Positions 1 to 8,505 of a DNA stretch of 64,000 nucleotides are shown piece after piece. The DNA is taken from NCBI RefSeq assembly GCF_026167545.1, contig NZ_CP110678.1:2105501-2169500 (forward strand), read 5' to 3'. The stretch is from Sphingomonas sp. S1-29 (GTDB lineage Bacteria > Pseudomonadota > Alphaproteobacteria > Sphingomonadales > Sphingomonadaceae). The notes below the pieces were generated by a model. That model did no database searches. It saw only the letters and a program-made list of their open reading frames with translations, and was not told the origin of the DNA. How positions within the stretch are numbered: the first letter of the stretch is position 1; each line of letters starts with the position of its first letter. The position numbers and the translations under genes were made by a program.

Positions 1-210
1 CGCGCTCTCGATCACCAACCGCACGACATTGGCGAGCCCCGCCTGCGCGCGCGCGGGCTTGGTCCGCCCGCCGGGCAGGATCGTCAGCGCATAGCGCTCG
101 ACGCGCTGTCCCGGCCATTCGATCGGCTCCAGCCGCAGGTTGCAGCGCGCGAAGGCGACGGGCTCGTCATAATCGAAGCGCGTCACGTGGCGGATGGCGT
201 AGCGCATCAT
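1..210 (-). CDS. Transglutaminase-like protein, N-terminal part only (cut by window edge)
   Basis: The reverse strand from 210 encodes MMRYAIRHVTRFDYDEPVAF, followed by a beta-rich stretch (CNLRLEPIEWPGQRVERYAL). This matches the N-terminal domain that precedes the transglutaminase/papain-like core in bacterial transglutaminase-family proteins. Two ATG codons are adjacent (210 and 207). The catalytic Cys-His-Asp core lies beyond the window. The gene directly upstream on the same strand is a circularly permuted ATP-grasp/alpha-E protein, the usual partner of this family in Proteobacteria. That pairing suggests a shared role in making or breaking amide bonds in a peptide, but the substrate is unknown. 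Confidence 0.75.
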   Translation of the reverse strand, partial: MMRYAIRHVTRFDYDEPVAFARCNLRLEPIEWPGQRVERYALTILPGGRTKPARAQAGLANVVRLVIESA

Positions 211-284
211 CGGACGGGGGTTCCGCGCATCGACAAACGAACCGCCCTATCCCCGTTCGCGTGAGGTGCGCGCGCCCCAACCCC

Positions 285-472
285 CCGTTCGCCCTGAGCT
301 TGTCGAAGGGTCGGCCCGAACCATCCACGGACGCGCCCAGCGGAAAATGCGGGCCGATGCTTCGACAAGCTCAGCACGAACGGAGATTGGGGTCGACACC
401 CCTCACCCCCCGTTCGCCCTGAGCTTGTCGAAGGGCCGCCGCGAACCATCCACGGACGCGACCCGCGGAAAA
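285..472. repeat. Duplicated block of the GTTCG palindromic repeat, filling the 211-523 gap
   Basis: The 313-base gap 211-523 holds no gene I can support. It contains CCGTTCGCCCTGAGCTTGTC at 285 and again at 410. Both copies continue into GTCGAAGGG, a short variable stretch, and then CGAACCATCCACGGACGCG, so about 60 bases are duplicated (285-346 and 410-472). An inverted copy of the core (TTCGACAAGCTCAG...GAACGG) lies between them at 360-383. The same core recurs elsewhere in the window (9309, 22718, 26461, 32525). Confidence 0.8.
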
Positions 473-523
473 CGGGAGCCAACGCCCCGACAGGCACATC
501 GCCACCGCAAGGAACCGAAAAAC

Positions 524-3022
524 TCACGCGAGCGTAAGCCCCGCCCCGCGCAACGGTTCCGACCCTTGCAGGAAATAGCGCCGCGCCACCGCCTCGGCCA
601 GGATATACAGCTCCGCCTCGACCGCCCCCAATGTCGCGGCATCGAGCGTCGCCGCGGCTTGCGTCGACACCATTGCGCGCAGCCGCGTCGCCGCCATCTG
701 CTGCGGCTCGCCAAGCCCGTCGTCGCTCAGCACCGGCAGCGCCGCCAGATGCTCGCCGATCGCCGCGACCTGGAACGCCAGCCCGCGCGGATTGCCCGGA
801 TCGAGCGCCACCAGGTCGATCGCCGGCACCCGCGCGATCCCCGTCAGATAGCGCTGGCGATAGCTGATCTGGCTGTCGGCCAGGTCGAGCAGCGTCGACA
901 GGTCATCGGCGGTCGAGGCATCGATCCCGAACGCCACCAGGTTGCGCACCACCTTGGCCGCGCGCTCGATCCGCCTCCCCAGATCGTGGAACCGCCACGC
1001 ATCGGTGCGCCCCATATGCTCGGCCGACAGCCCGGCGAGCGCGGCATAGCGCCGCTGCAGCGAGCCCGCGCGATCGAGGATGCCGCCGCGCACCGGATGC
1101 GGCGCGTCGAGCAGCCGGATCATGTCGGCCGACAGCCGGTCGCGCGACACACGGCCGAGCCCGCGCGCCTGGCGGTTGGTCGCGCGCACCGAATACCAGC
1201 CCTCCTCGACCCCCTCCATCGCCGCGCGCGCGAAGGCGGTCAGGTCCTGCCGCTTGAGGCTCGGCGGTGCCGGCGCGGCGCCAGTCTCGACGATCAGCCG
1301 CACCAGCCGCTCGACCGTCGGCCCGGCGAGCGCCGCGCCGGTATCGGCGCTGATCGAATTGCCCAGCAGCACGCGGATGACGCCGAGCAGCGCCTCGCCG
1401 CGCTCGAGATAGCGCCCCAGCCAGAACAGATTGTCCGCCACCCGGCTGGGCAGCGTCCCCGGATTGCGCCGAAGATGCTGCGAATCGACCGCGGGCAGCA
1501 GCGACGAAGGCGCGACCGGCTCGGGGCCGTGCACCACCACGTCGGCCGACCACAGCCCCTCGCCCATCGCGGTCGCGCGGACATCGCCTTGCCGCCCCAG
1601 CCGCGCGAAGCCGCCGGGCAGCACCGTCCAGCCGCCTTCGCCGTTGCGCGCCGCGAACACCCTGAGCGCGAAGGGCCGCGCCGCCAGCGCATCGTCGATC
1701 ACCACCGGCATCGTCGACAGGTGGACGACTTCCTGCCCGACATAATCCTGCGGGCGAAGCGCCATGTCGGCGAGCAGCGCCGCGCGCTCGGCGGCATTCA
1801 GGTCGGCACCCACCACCGCGTTGCAATCGGGCAGTACCCGCGTCGGCACCCCGAATGCCGATGCGATGATCATGCTGTCGAGTTCGTCGGCGACTTGGGC
1901 GGCCTCGCGCGGCTGGCCGCACCACCAGGTCGCGATATTGGGCAATTTGAGCGCGTCGCCGGTCAGCCGGGTGCAGAGCGCGGGCAGGAACGCCGCGAGC
2001 GCGGGGGCTTCGAGCACGCCGGCGCCCGGCGCATTGGCGATCACGACATTGCCCGCCGCCATCGCATCGATAAGCCCCGGCACCCCGATCGCCGAGGTCG
2101 AATCGAACGCCAGCGGGTCGAGCAATCGCGGATCGGTGCGCCGCCAGATGCCATCGATCCGCTTCAGCCCGGCGATCGTGCGGACGTATAATTTGTCCTC
2201 GATCACCGCCAGGTCGGCACCCTCGACCAGCAGGAACCCCAGATAGCGCGCCAGATGCGCCTGCTCGGCATAGCTCTGGTTGAGCCGCCCGGGGGTGAGC
2301 AGCCCGATCCGCGGCTCGACGCGGTGGCATGCTTCGGCCAGCCCCTCGCGCAATTGCGCGAAGAAGGGTGCGTGACGCTCGACATGCAGCCGCGACTGCA
2401 GCCCGCCCAAAGTGCGGCTGATCGCCAGCCGGTTCTCGAGCGCATAGCCCGCCCCCACTGGCGCGCGCAGCTGGTCGCCGAGCACCCGCCACTCGCCGGT
2501 CGGCCCGCGGCACAGGTCGACCGCGACGAAATGCAGGTGATGTCCGCCCGGCGGCTCGAGCGCCATCATCGGCCGCAGGAACCACGGGCTGCCCGTCACC
2601 ACGCTCGCGGGCAGCAGCCCGCCCGATACCAGCCGGCCGGGGCCATAGATGTCGCCGACGATCGTCTCGAACAATTCGGCGCGCTGGATCACCCCGGCCT
2701 CGATCGCGCGCCATTCGTCGGCTTCGATCATCAGCGGGATCGGCGACAGCGGCCAGGCGCGCTCCTCGCTCTCGCCCGCGATGCGGAAGCCGGTGCCGAT
2801 ATCGTCGGCCTGGCGCTGCGCGCGCTCGCGCGCATATTCGAGCGAATCGCCGGTCACCCCGGCCATTTCCTCGAGCGCGGTGCGCCATGCTTCGGCGGCG
2901 GCGCCCTTGGCGCTGCACAGCACGTCGCCGCCGCGTGGGTGCGCGCCGCAATACTCGGTGATCCAGCGATCGGCGATGACGCCGGCGTCGAACAAGCTGG
3001 TCGCGCGCGTCGCCATGTTCAC
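524..3022 (-). CDS. Circularly permuted ATP-grasp protein fused to an alpha-E domain
   Basis: An 832-residue protein with two parts. Residues of roughly 70-440 look like the circularly permuted ATP-grasp type 2 domain (GDIYGPGRLVSGG, LGFLLVEGADLAV, NAPGAGVLEAPAL). Residues of about 510-820 form the helical alpha-E domain (RVADNLFWLGRYLERGEALL). In many genomes these halves are separate neighbouring genes; here they are fused. The neighbour downstream is the transglutaminase-like gene. By family, ATP-grasp enzymes ligate carboxylates to amines, so a peptide-forming role is likely but the product is unknown. The open frame begins with GTG at 3022; an ATG two codons further in (3016) is equally plausible. 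The N-terminus is cytoplasmic, with no signal peptide. Confidence 0.85.
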   Translation of the reverse strand: MNMATRATSLFDAGVIADRWITEYCGAHPRGGDVLCSAKGAAAEAWRTALEEMAGVTGDSLEYARERAQRQADDIGTGFRIAGESEERAWPLSPIPLMIEADEWRAIEAGVIQRAELFETIVGDIYGPGRLVSGGLLPASVVTGSPWFLRPMMALEPPGGHHLHFVAVDLCRGPTGEWRVLGDQLRAPVGAGYALENRLAISRTLGGLQSRLHVERHAPFFAQLREGLAEACHRVEPRIGLLTPGRLNQSYAEQAHLARYLGFLLVEGADLAVIEDKLYVRTIAGLKRIDGIWRRTDPRLLDPLAFDSTSAIGVPGLIDAMAAGNVVIANAPGAGVLEAPALAAFLPALCTRLTGDALKLPNIATWWCGQPREAAQVADELDSMIIASAFGVPTRVLPDCNAVVGADLNAAERAALLADMALRPQDYVGQEVVHLSTMPVVIDDALAARPFALRVFAARNGEGGWTVLPGGFARLGRQGDVRATAMGEGLWSADVVVHGPEPVAPSSLLPAVDSQHLRRNPGTLPSRVADNLFWLGRYLERGEALLGVIRVLLGNSISADTGAALAGPTVERLVRLIVETGAAPAPPSLKRQDLTAFARAAMEGVEEGWYSVRATNRQARGLGRVSRDRLSADMIRLLDAPHPVRGGILDRAGSLQRRYAALAGLSAEHMGRTDAWRFHDLGRRIERAAKVVRNLVAFGIDASTADDLSTLLDLADSQISYRQRYLTGIARVPAIDLVALDPGNPRGLAFQVAAIGEHLAALPVLSDDGLGEPQQMAATRLRAMVSTQAAATLDAATLGAVEAELYILAEAVARRYFLQGSEPLRGAGLTLA

Positions 3023-3090
3023 TCTTCAAAGCCCTGCTGAAACGAAGGTCGAACGTGACCACAAGTTCCGCCACGGTGCAACCGGGATAA

Positions 3091-3216
3091 CTCCCCTCCC
3101 TGAAAGGGAGGGGCCGGGGGTGGGTCGAGGCCAGGCGATAGCGCCGCCGCGCACCCAGCCCATCCGTACCACGAGCACGCCACCCACCCCCAACCCCTCC
3201 CTTCCAGGGAGGGGAG
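3091..3216. repeat. Palindromic element with 35-bp inverted ends, between ligD and the ATP-grasp gene
   Basis: CTCCCCTCCCTGAAAGGGAG at 3091, running on to GGGGTGGGT at 3125, is matched in reverse complement by 3182-3216 with about three mismatches. Each arm is itself a hairpin (CTCCCTGAAAGGGAG; CTCCCTTCCAGGGAG). The element fills most of the gap and ends a few bases from the ligD stop codon. It could act as a transcription barrier. It has no coding capacity. Confidence 0.75.
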
Positions 3217-3220
3217 CAAT

Positions 3221-5698
3221 TCACAAATCGGGCAGCACCTGCCGCGCCGCGCCCCAGCCCGCCAGCCCGCGCCCGTTCGCGCGTTCGATCAGTTCGGCGG
3301 CATCGCGCACGCTCCAGCGCGCGGGGGTGTCGATATCCTTGAGCTCGGTCCACGACACCGGCGCCGCCACCGGCGCCCCCGGCCGCGCGCGCGCGACATA
3401 GGGCAGCACCGCCGTCGCCCCCCGCTGGTTGCGCAGCCAGTCGAGGAAGATCCGCCCCTTGCGCTTGGCCTTCGACATCGTCGCGACATAACGTTCGGGC
3501 TCGTTCGCCGCCAAGGCGCGGCAAAAGCGATCGGCGAACGACTTGACCGCCGGCCACTCGGCGACCGGGGTCAGCGGCACCACCACATGCACCCCCTTGC
3601 CCCCCGACAGCATCGCGAAGCTCGTCAGCCCCAGATCGGCGAGCTGCGTCTTGATATCGATCGCCGCGCGCTTGACCTCGTCGAAGCCCAGCCCCTCGTC
3701 GGGGTCGAGGTCGAACACCAGCCGGTCGGGCTTTTCGACATCGCCCACCAGCGATCCCCAGCCGTGAAACTCGATCGTCCCCATCTGCACGCACGCCAGC
3801 AACCCGTCGGCGTCATCGACATATAGATAGGGCTCGGTCGACCCGTCCTTCTCGCGGATATCGACCTGGTGGACCTGTTTGCCGAAGCTGCCCGCGTCGT
3901 GCTTCTGGAAAAAGCATTGCTTCGCGCGCCCCTGCGGGCAGCGGACCAGGCTGATCGGCCGGTTCGCCGCGAAGGGCAGCAGGATACCCGCGACATCGGC
4001 GTAATAATCGGCGAGCTGCCCCTTGGTGATCGCGTCCTCGGGAAAGATCACGCGGTCGGCGCTGCTGATCTTCACGCTCGACGCCGCGCGTTCGACCGCC
4101 ACCGGCACCTCGGCCACCACGTCCTTCGCCGCCTTGTCGCCGCGCAGGCCGAGGTAGCTCGCATGCCGCAGCACCCCCTCCCCGGTGAACTCGGCGAACG
4201 CCACCTCGGCGACCAGCTTGGGGGTCACCCACTGCGCCCCGCGCGCCGCCGCCTTGGGCACGTCCACCGGCGCGGTCTTGCGCACGAGCTTCTCGAGCCG
4301 CCCCAGCAGATCGTCCTGCGTCGCGGCATCGAAGCCCGTCCCGACCTTGCCCGCATAGACCAGGCCCTCGTCGCCGTGCAGCCCCACCAGCAACGACGCG
4401 AAGCCGCGCCCCTTGGCCTTCGACGGCAGCCAGCCGATAATCACGAATTCCTGCCGCCGCGTGCACTTCACCTTCAGCCACGCCTTGGTGCGCGCGCCGC
4501 GATAGGGCGCGTCGATCTTCTTCGACACGATCCCCTCATAGCCCTCGCGGCACATCGCCTCGAACAGCTCCTCGCCCGCGCCGACGACATGCTCGGCGAA
4601 CTGGATGCGATCGTCATCGGCAGGGATCAGCGGCCGCAACCGCTCCTTACGCTGGACCAGCGGCAGCGCGGTGAGATCCTCACCATCTTCGGCCAACAGG
4701 TCGAACGCGAACAAGGTCAGCCCGTCGCCGCCCCCCGAAATCGCATTCTGCAGCGTCGAAAAATCGGGCTTGCCGTCCTTGAACGCGACGATTTCGCCGT
4801 CGATCAGCGCGGGCGCAATCGTCTCGGCGACCGCGACGATCCCCGGAAACTTGTCCGACCAGTCGAGCCCCGACCGCGTGAACACCTTCGCCCCCGGCCC
4901 GGTGGAGATCAGCGCGCGATAGCCGTCATACTTCACCTCGTGCAGCCAGCCATTCCCGCCGGGCACCGAATCAACCAAAGTAGCCAGCTGCAGCGCCCTA
5001 AATCCTCCCCCAGCGGTGGAGGGGGCTTTCCGCGAGCGCACCGCCTGCGACTCCCCCCCTCCACCACGCCCTGCGGGCGCGGTCCCCCTCCCCCGCTGGG
5101 GGAGGATCTTAGGGGCCGCCTTCCCCTCGGCGATCTCGGCCATCGTCCGCCCGGTCTTCACGCTGGTGAGTTCGCCCTCGACCAGCGCGTCGGATCCCCC
5201 CGCATAGGCATCGTTCACCTTGCGCAGCAGCCAATTCTCGCCGCGTTCCTTGCCGCGCGGTTTCAGGCGGATCATCATCCATTCGCCCTTCATCCGCTCG
5301 CCCTGGAGCACGAAGTGCAGATGCCCCGCCTCGATATCCTTCGCCGATTTGCCCGCGATCGGCGCCCAGCTTCCGTCGTCCCACAGCATCACGGTCCCGC
5401 CGCCATATTCCTTGGCCGGGATGACGCCTTCGAAATCGCCATAGGAAAGCGGATGGTCCTCGGTCCGCACGGCTAAGCGCTTGTCGTCGGGGTTGAGGCT
5501 CGGCCCGCGCGTCACCGCCCAGCTTTTGAGCACCCCGTCGACCTCGATGCGGAAATCATAATGCAGCCGGCTGGCGTCGTGTTTCTGCACGATGAAGCGG
5601 TTGCCCTTACCCTTCTCAAGCGTCCCGGCGGGTTCGGCGGTACGCGAGAAATCGCGCTTGGCGTTGTATTTGGCGAGCGGATCAGGGGCTTTAGCCAC
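3221..5698 (-). CDS. ligD: DNA ligase D (non-homologous end joining)
   Basis: An 825-residue multi-domain NHEJ enzyme that trims, fills and seals DNA ends with Ku. Order: 3'-phosphoesterase at about 25-170 (QKHDASRLHYDFRIE, PLSYGDFEG), ATP-dependent ligase at about 235-510 (adenylated lysine in HEVKYDGYRALI near residue 255), and primase/polymerase at about 545-800 (GKGVHVVVPL, DWLRNQRGATAVLPY). The phosphoesterase-ligase-polymerase order is the usual proteobacterial one. The start ATG gives MAKAPDPLAKYNAKRDFSRT, matching family N-termini. ku lies just upstream on the same strand, about 100 bases away across an inverted repeat. Odd point: residues of about 196-234, between the first two domains, are encoded by a palindromic repeat inserted in frame (4999-5111). 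Confidence 0.96.
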   Translation of the reverse strand: MAKAPDPLAKYNAKRDFSRTAEPAGTLEKGKGNRFIVQKHDASRLHYDFRIEVDGVLKSWAVTRGPSLNPDDKRLAVRTEDHPLSYGDFEGVIPAKEYGGGTVMLWDDGSWAPIAGKSAKDIEAGHLHFVLQGERMKGEWMMIRLKPRGKERGENWLLRKVNDAYAGGSDALVEGELTSVKTGRTMAEIAEGKAAPKILPQRGRGTAPAGRGGGGESQAVRSRKAPSTAGGGFRALQLATLVDSVPGGNGWLHEVKYDGYRALISTGPGAKVFTRSGLDWSDKFPGIVAVAETIAPALIDGEIVAFKDGKPDFSTLQNAISGGGDGLTLFAFDLLAEDGEDLTALPLVQRKERLRPLIPADDDRIQFAEHVVGAGEELFEAMCREGYEGIVSKKIDAPYRGARTKAWLKVKCTRRQEFVIIGWLPSKAKGRGFASLLVGLHGDEGLVYAGKVGTGFDAATQDDLLGRLEKLVRKTAPVDVPKAAARGAQWVTPKLVAEVAFAEFTGEGVLRHASYLGLRGDKAAKDVVAEVPVAVERAASSVKISSADRVIFPEDAITKGQLADYYADVAGILLPFAANRPISLVRCPQGRAKQCFFQKHDAGSFGKQVHQVDIREKDGSTEPYLYVDDADGLLACVQMGTIEFHGWGSLVGDVEKPDRLVFDLDPDEGLGFDEVKRAAIDIKTQLADLGLTSFAMLSGGKGVHVVVPLTPVAEWPAVKSFADRFCRALAANEPERYVATMSKAKRKGRIFLDWLRNQRGATAVLPYVARARPGAPVAAPVSWTELKDIDTPARWSVRDAAELIERANGRGLAGWGAARQVLPDL
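4999..5111. repeat. Palindromic element inserted in frame inside ligD
   Basis: TAAATCCTCCCCCAGCGG at 4999 and CCGCTGGGGGAGGATCTTA at 5093-5111 are inverted copies, apart from one base. Between them lie further inverted C-rich/G-rich tracts. The element reads through ligD without a stop, giving a low-complexity stretch rich in Arg, Gly, Ala and Pro (KILPQRGRGTAPAGRGGGG) in the linker between the phosphoesterase and ligase domains. It resembles the intergenic elements at 3091-3216 and 56888-57046. Confidence 0.8.
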
Positions 5699-5714
5699 GG
5701 CGATCCCTTTCTCC

Positions 5715-5791
5715 CCGTTCGTTTCGAGCGAAGTCGAGAAACCGATATGGCGTGCTTAGCTGCCGTTTCTCGACTTCGCTCGAAACGAACG
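5715..5791. repeat. Long inverted repeat between ku and ligD
   Basis: CCGTTCGTTTCGAGCGAAGT...CGAGAAAC (5715-5742) is repeated as its reverse complement at 5764-5791 across a 21-base loop, giving a stem of about 28 bp. A single arm of the same sequence occurs at 61814-61841. On the ku/ligD transcript this could be an attenuator or a processing site. No T-run follows it. Confidence 0.8.
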
Positions 5792-5800
5792 GTGGCCCCA

Positions 5801-6718
5801 TCACGCCCGCTTCCTCGCCGGCGCCTTCTTCGCCGCGGCCTCGGTCGGCACCTTCTTCGCCGCTGCCTTCGCCGCCGGTTTCTTCGCCGCCGCCGCCGGC
5901 TTCTTCGCATCCGCCCCCGTCGTCGCCCCCGGCTTCTCGAGCGACTTCTTCAGCGCCGCCATCAAATCGACCACGTTCGACCCGCGCTTCGCCGGAGCCT
6001 CGTCGGCCTGCTCGATGATCTTGCCCCCCTTGGCCTTGCGCTTGCGCTCGATCAGCCCTTTGAGCGCATCGACATAGCGATCGTGGAAGATCTGCGGATC
6101 GAACTTCGCGCTCTTCTTGCTGATCAGCGTCTCGGCCAATTCGAGCAGATCCTCGTCGGGCTTCGAATCGGGGATGTCGCGGAAATAGCCCTGCGCCTTG
6201 TGGACCTCGTCGGCATAGCGCAGCGTCTCGAGCACCATCCCGCGCCCGCACGGCTTGAGGCTGACGACATATTCGCGCCCGCGCAGCGCCAATTGGCCGA
6301 GCCCCACCTTCTTCGTCCGCTTCAGCGCCTCGCGCAGCACGATGAACGCCTCCTCCGCCAAATCGTCAGCGGGCACCACGAAATAGGGCTTCTCGTAATA
6401 GAGCACGTCGATCTCGTTGGCGTCGACGAACTGCGTCAGCTCGAGCGTCTTCTTCGATTCGAGCTTCACCGCCTCGATCTCGTCCTGTTCGAGCAGGACA
6501 TACGATCCCTTCTCGATCTCATAGCCCTTCAGGATATCCTCGGCATCGACCGGCCCGACGCCCGCGACCACCTTCTCATAGGCGATCGGCTTGCCCGTCG
6601 GCTCGTGGATCTGGCGGAACGACACCGACGCGCCCGACCTGGTCGCCGAATAGATTTCGACCGGGATCGACACCAGCGCCAGCCGGATCTGCCCTTGCCA
6701 ATATGCACGTGCCGCCAT
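5801..6718 (-). CDS. ku: Ku protein (NHEJ end-binding)
   Basis: A 305-residue bacterial Ku that dimerises around DNA ends and recruits LigD. The start MAARAYWQGQIRLALVSIPV and the core (SFRQIHEPTGKPIAYEKVV, KPYFVVPADD) are characteristic. The Ku fold covers roughly residues 5-250. It ends in a Lys/Ala-rich tail (KKPAAAAKKPAAKAAAKK...ARKRA), the kind of basic extension that in other Ku proteins binds DNA. It lies upstream of ligD on the same strand, so co-expression is likely. The divergent neighbour is pdxH, 264 bases away. Confidence 0.96.
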   Translation of the reverse strand: MAARAYWQGQIRLALVSIPVEIYSATRSGASVSFRQIHEPTGKPIAYEKVVAGVGPVDAEDILKGYEIEKGSYVLLEQDEIEAVKLESKKTLELTQFVDANEIDVLYYEKPYFVVPADDLAEEAFIVLREALKRTKKVGLGQLALRGREYVVSLKPCGRGMVLETLRYADEVHKAQGYFRDIPDSKPDEDLLELAETLISKKSAKFDPQIFHDRYVDALKGLIERKRKAKGGKIIEQADEAPAKRGSNVVDLMAALKKSLEKPGATTGADAKKPAAAAKKPAAKAAAKKVPTEAAAKKAPARKRA

Positions 6719-6922
6719 CGCCGGTTCCTTCGTTGCGAAGGCGATTCAATTCGCGACGCGACGAGTCGTTCCGCCGCTACCCGATACCTCCACGATACCG
6801 CCGCGATACCGTCCCGGGGCGGGGCTGTCCTACAAGCGGTCGATTGCGCTAAGGGGACCCATGCGTAATCCAACTTCCGACGCCCGGCTTTGCTCGCGCG
6901 CCCCGCATCCGCACCGCGCGGA

Positions 6923-6967
6923 GAAGGGCAATCCGGGGGGGACGTGGTGTAGCTTTTGTAGCCTTCC
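6923..6967. repeat. Copy 1 of the GTAGCTTTTGTAGC repeat
   Basis: The segment GGGCAATCCGGGGGGGACGT...GTGTAGCTTTTGTAGCCTTCC lies just before pdxH. A close match in the opposite orientation is at 60890-60936. The rest of the ku-pdxH gap (6719-6922) shows no gene; it must carry the divergent promoters, but I see no clear promoter consensus. Confidence 0.7.
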
Positions 6968-6982
6968 GACCGCGAATCACCC

Positions 6983-7561
6983 ATGACGACCGACCCGATC
7001 GCCACCTTCAGCGCCTGGCTCGACGAAGCGCGCGCCAGCGAACCCAACGACCCCACCGCGATGGCGCTCGCCACCGCCGATGCCGCCGGCCGCCCCTCGG
7101 TGCGGATGGTGCTGCTCAAGGGGCATGACGATCGCGGCTTCGTCTTCTACACCAACCGCGGCAGCCGAAAGGCCGGCGAGCTCGAACAGAACGCCCATGC
7201 CGCGCTGCTCTTCCACTGGAAAAGCCTGCGCCGCCAGGTCCGCGTCGAGGGCCATGTCGACTGGGTGAGCGACGCCGAATCGGACGCCTATTTCGCCAGC
7301 CGCGGCCGCGATTCGCAGCTCGGCGCCTGGGCGAGCGACCAGTCGCGGCCGCTCGCCGATCGCGCGACCTTCGAAGCACGTTTCGAGGAAGTGAAGGCGC
7401 GCTTCGACGGCACCGACGTGCCGCGCCCCCCCTTCTGGGGCGGCTACCGTATCGTCCCCGCGCGGATCGAATTGTGGAACGACCGCGCGCACCGCCTGCA
7501 CGAACGCCGGGTCTTCGAACGATCGGCTGACCGCTGGACCGAAGGCATGTTGTTCCCATGA
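6983..7561 (+). CDS. pdxH: Pyridoxamine 5'-phosphate oxidase
   Basis: A 192-residue FMN enzyme that oxidises pyridoxamine or pyridoxine 5'-phosphate to pyridoxal 5'-phosphate, the last step of vitamin B6 synthesis and salvage. Family motifs are present from end to end: [47 protein letters not shown] and the C-terminal [14 protein letters not shown]...RLHER...W. The length is somewhat short for the family (about 190-220). The start ATG is the only reasonable one. Its stop overlaps the next gene's ATG (ATGA), so the two are translationally coupled. Confidence 0.97.
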   Translation: MTTDPIATFSAWLDEARASEPNDPTAMALATADAAGRPSVRMVLLKGHDDRGFVFYTNRGSRKAGELEQNAHAALLFHWKSLRRQVRVEGHVDWVSDAESDAYFASRGRDSQLGAWASDQSRPLADRATFEARFEEVKARFDGTDVPRPPFWGGYRIVPARIELWNDRAHRLHERRVFERSADRWTEGMLFP

Positions 7562-8505
7562 CACTCGACGAACGCCGCCGCTTCATTCCGCTGGCGATGC
7601 GCGCCGCACTGGCGAGCGTCGGCATGGCGCTGTTCCTGCTTGCGCTGAAGGGCTTTGCCGCCTGGCACACCGGCTCGGTCGCGATGCTCGGCAGCCTTGC
7701 CGATACCGGGCTCGATCTGCTCGCCAGCCTGGTCACGCTCTACGGCGTCAAGCTTGCGGGCGAACCCGCCGATCACGATCATCGCTTCGGCCATGGCAAG
7801 GCCGAGGCGCTGGCGGCCTTGTTCCAGGTCGCGCTCATCACCGCATCGGCACTGGCGATCGGCTGGCGCGCGATCGTCGCCTTCCAGTCGCCCCAGCCCA
7901 CCGCCGACGCCGAATTCGGCATCGGCGTGTCGGTGATCGCGATCGGCGCCACCGCGGCGCTGCTGCTGTATCAGCGCCGCGTGATCCACCGCACCGGATC
8001 GGTCGCGATCATGGCCGACAATGTTCATTACCAGTCCGACGTGCTGCTCAACGCCGCGGTCATCGGCGCGCTCGCGCTCGATCAGTTTGCCGGCCTCACC
8101 TGGGCCGATCCGGTGTTCGGCATCGCGATCGCACTCTGGCTCGGCTGGGGCGCGTTCAAGGCATCGTCGAACGCGATCGACCAGCTGATGGACAAGGAAT
8201 GGCCCGAAGCCCAGCGCGCCGCCTTCATCGAAGTCGCCGCGCGCCAGCCCGGGCTCAAGGGGATTCACGATTTCCGCACCCGCCGATCGGGCGCGCATGA
8301 ATTCGCGCAATTCCACATGGAGGTCGATCCCGCGCTCACCGTCGCCGCCGCGCATGACATCGTCGAGAATGTCGAGCGCGCGCTACGCCGCAGCCACCCC
8401 AAGGTCGAAGTGCTGATCCATCTCGATCCGCAGGGGCATGTCGATACCGACAATCCGTTGGTCGAGGCCGACGTCACCCCCCATTGGTTCGGGAAGCGCG
8501 TGTGA
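7558..8505 (+). CDS. Cation diffusion facilitator family transporter (FieF-like)
   Basis: A 315-residue inner-membrane divalent metal/proton antiporter. Six predicted membrane segments lie in the first ~200 residues, followed by a cytoplasmic domain. Metal-site residues are visible: DTGLD in the second membrane segment, the [11 protein letters not shown] motif after the third, and HYQSD in the fifth, which is the FieF pattern for zinc or iron efflux. The cytoplasmic part contains [21 protein letters not shown]. It overlaps pdxH by four bases and the next gene by GTGA. The metal cannot be fixed from sequence alone. Confidence 0.93.
   Translation: MTLDERRRFIPLAMRAALASVGMALFLLALKGFAAWHTGSVAMLGSLADTGLDLLASLVTLYGVKLAGEPADHDHRFGHGKAEALAALFQVALITASALAIGWRAIVAFQSPQPTADAEFGIGVSVIAIGATAALLLYQRRVIHRTGSVAIMADNVHYQSDVLLNAAVIGALALDQFAGLTWADPVFGIAIALWLGWGAFKASSNAIDQLMDKEWPEAQRAAFIEVAARQPGLKGIHDFRTRRSGAHEFAQFHMEVDPALTVAAAHDIVENVERALRRSHPKVEVLIHLDPQGHVDTDNPLVEADVTPHWFGKRV

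Noticed and set aside
266..2191. A 641-codon plus-strand open frame
   Set aside because: It lies opposite the ATP-grasp/alpha-E gene, is extremely rich in Arg, His, Gln and Pro, and has no domain. It is a high-GC shadow frame.
903..3794. A 963-codon minus-strand open frame
   Set aside because: It is Arg/Ala/Gly-rich shadow text in another frame of two well-supported genes (ATP-grasp/alpha-E and ligD).
3869..5476. A 535-codon plus-strand open frame opposite ligD
   Set aside because: His/Arg/Gln-rich composition and full overlap with ligD; no recognisable protein.
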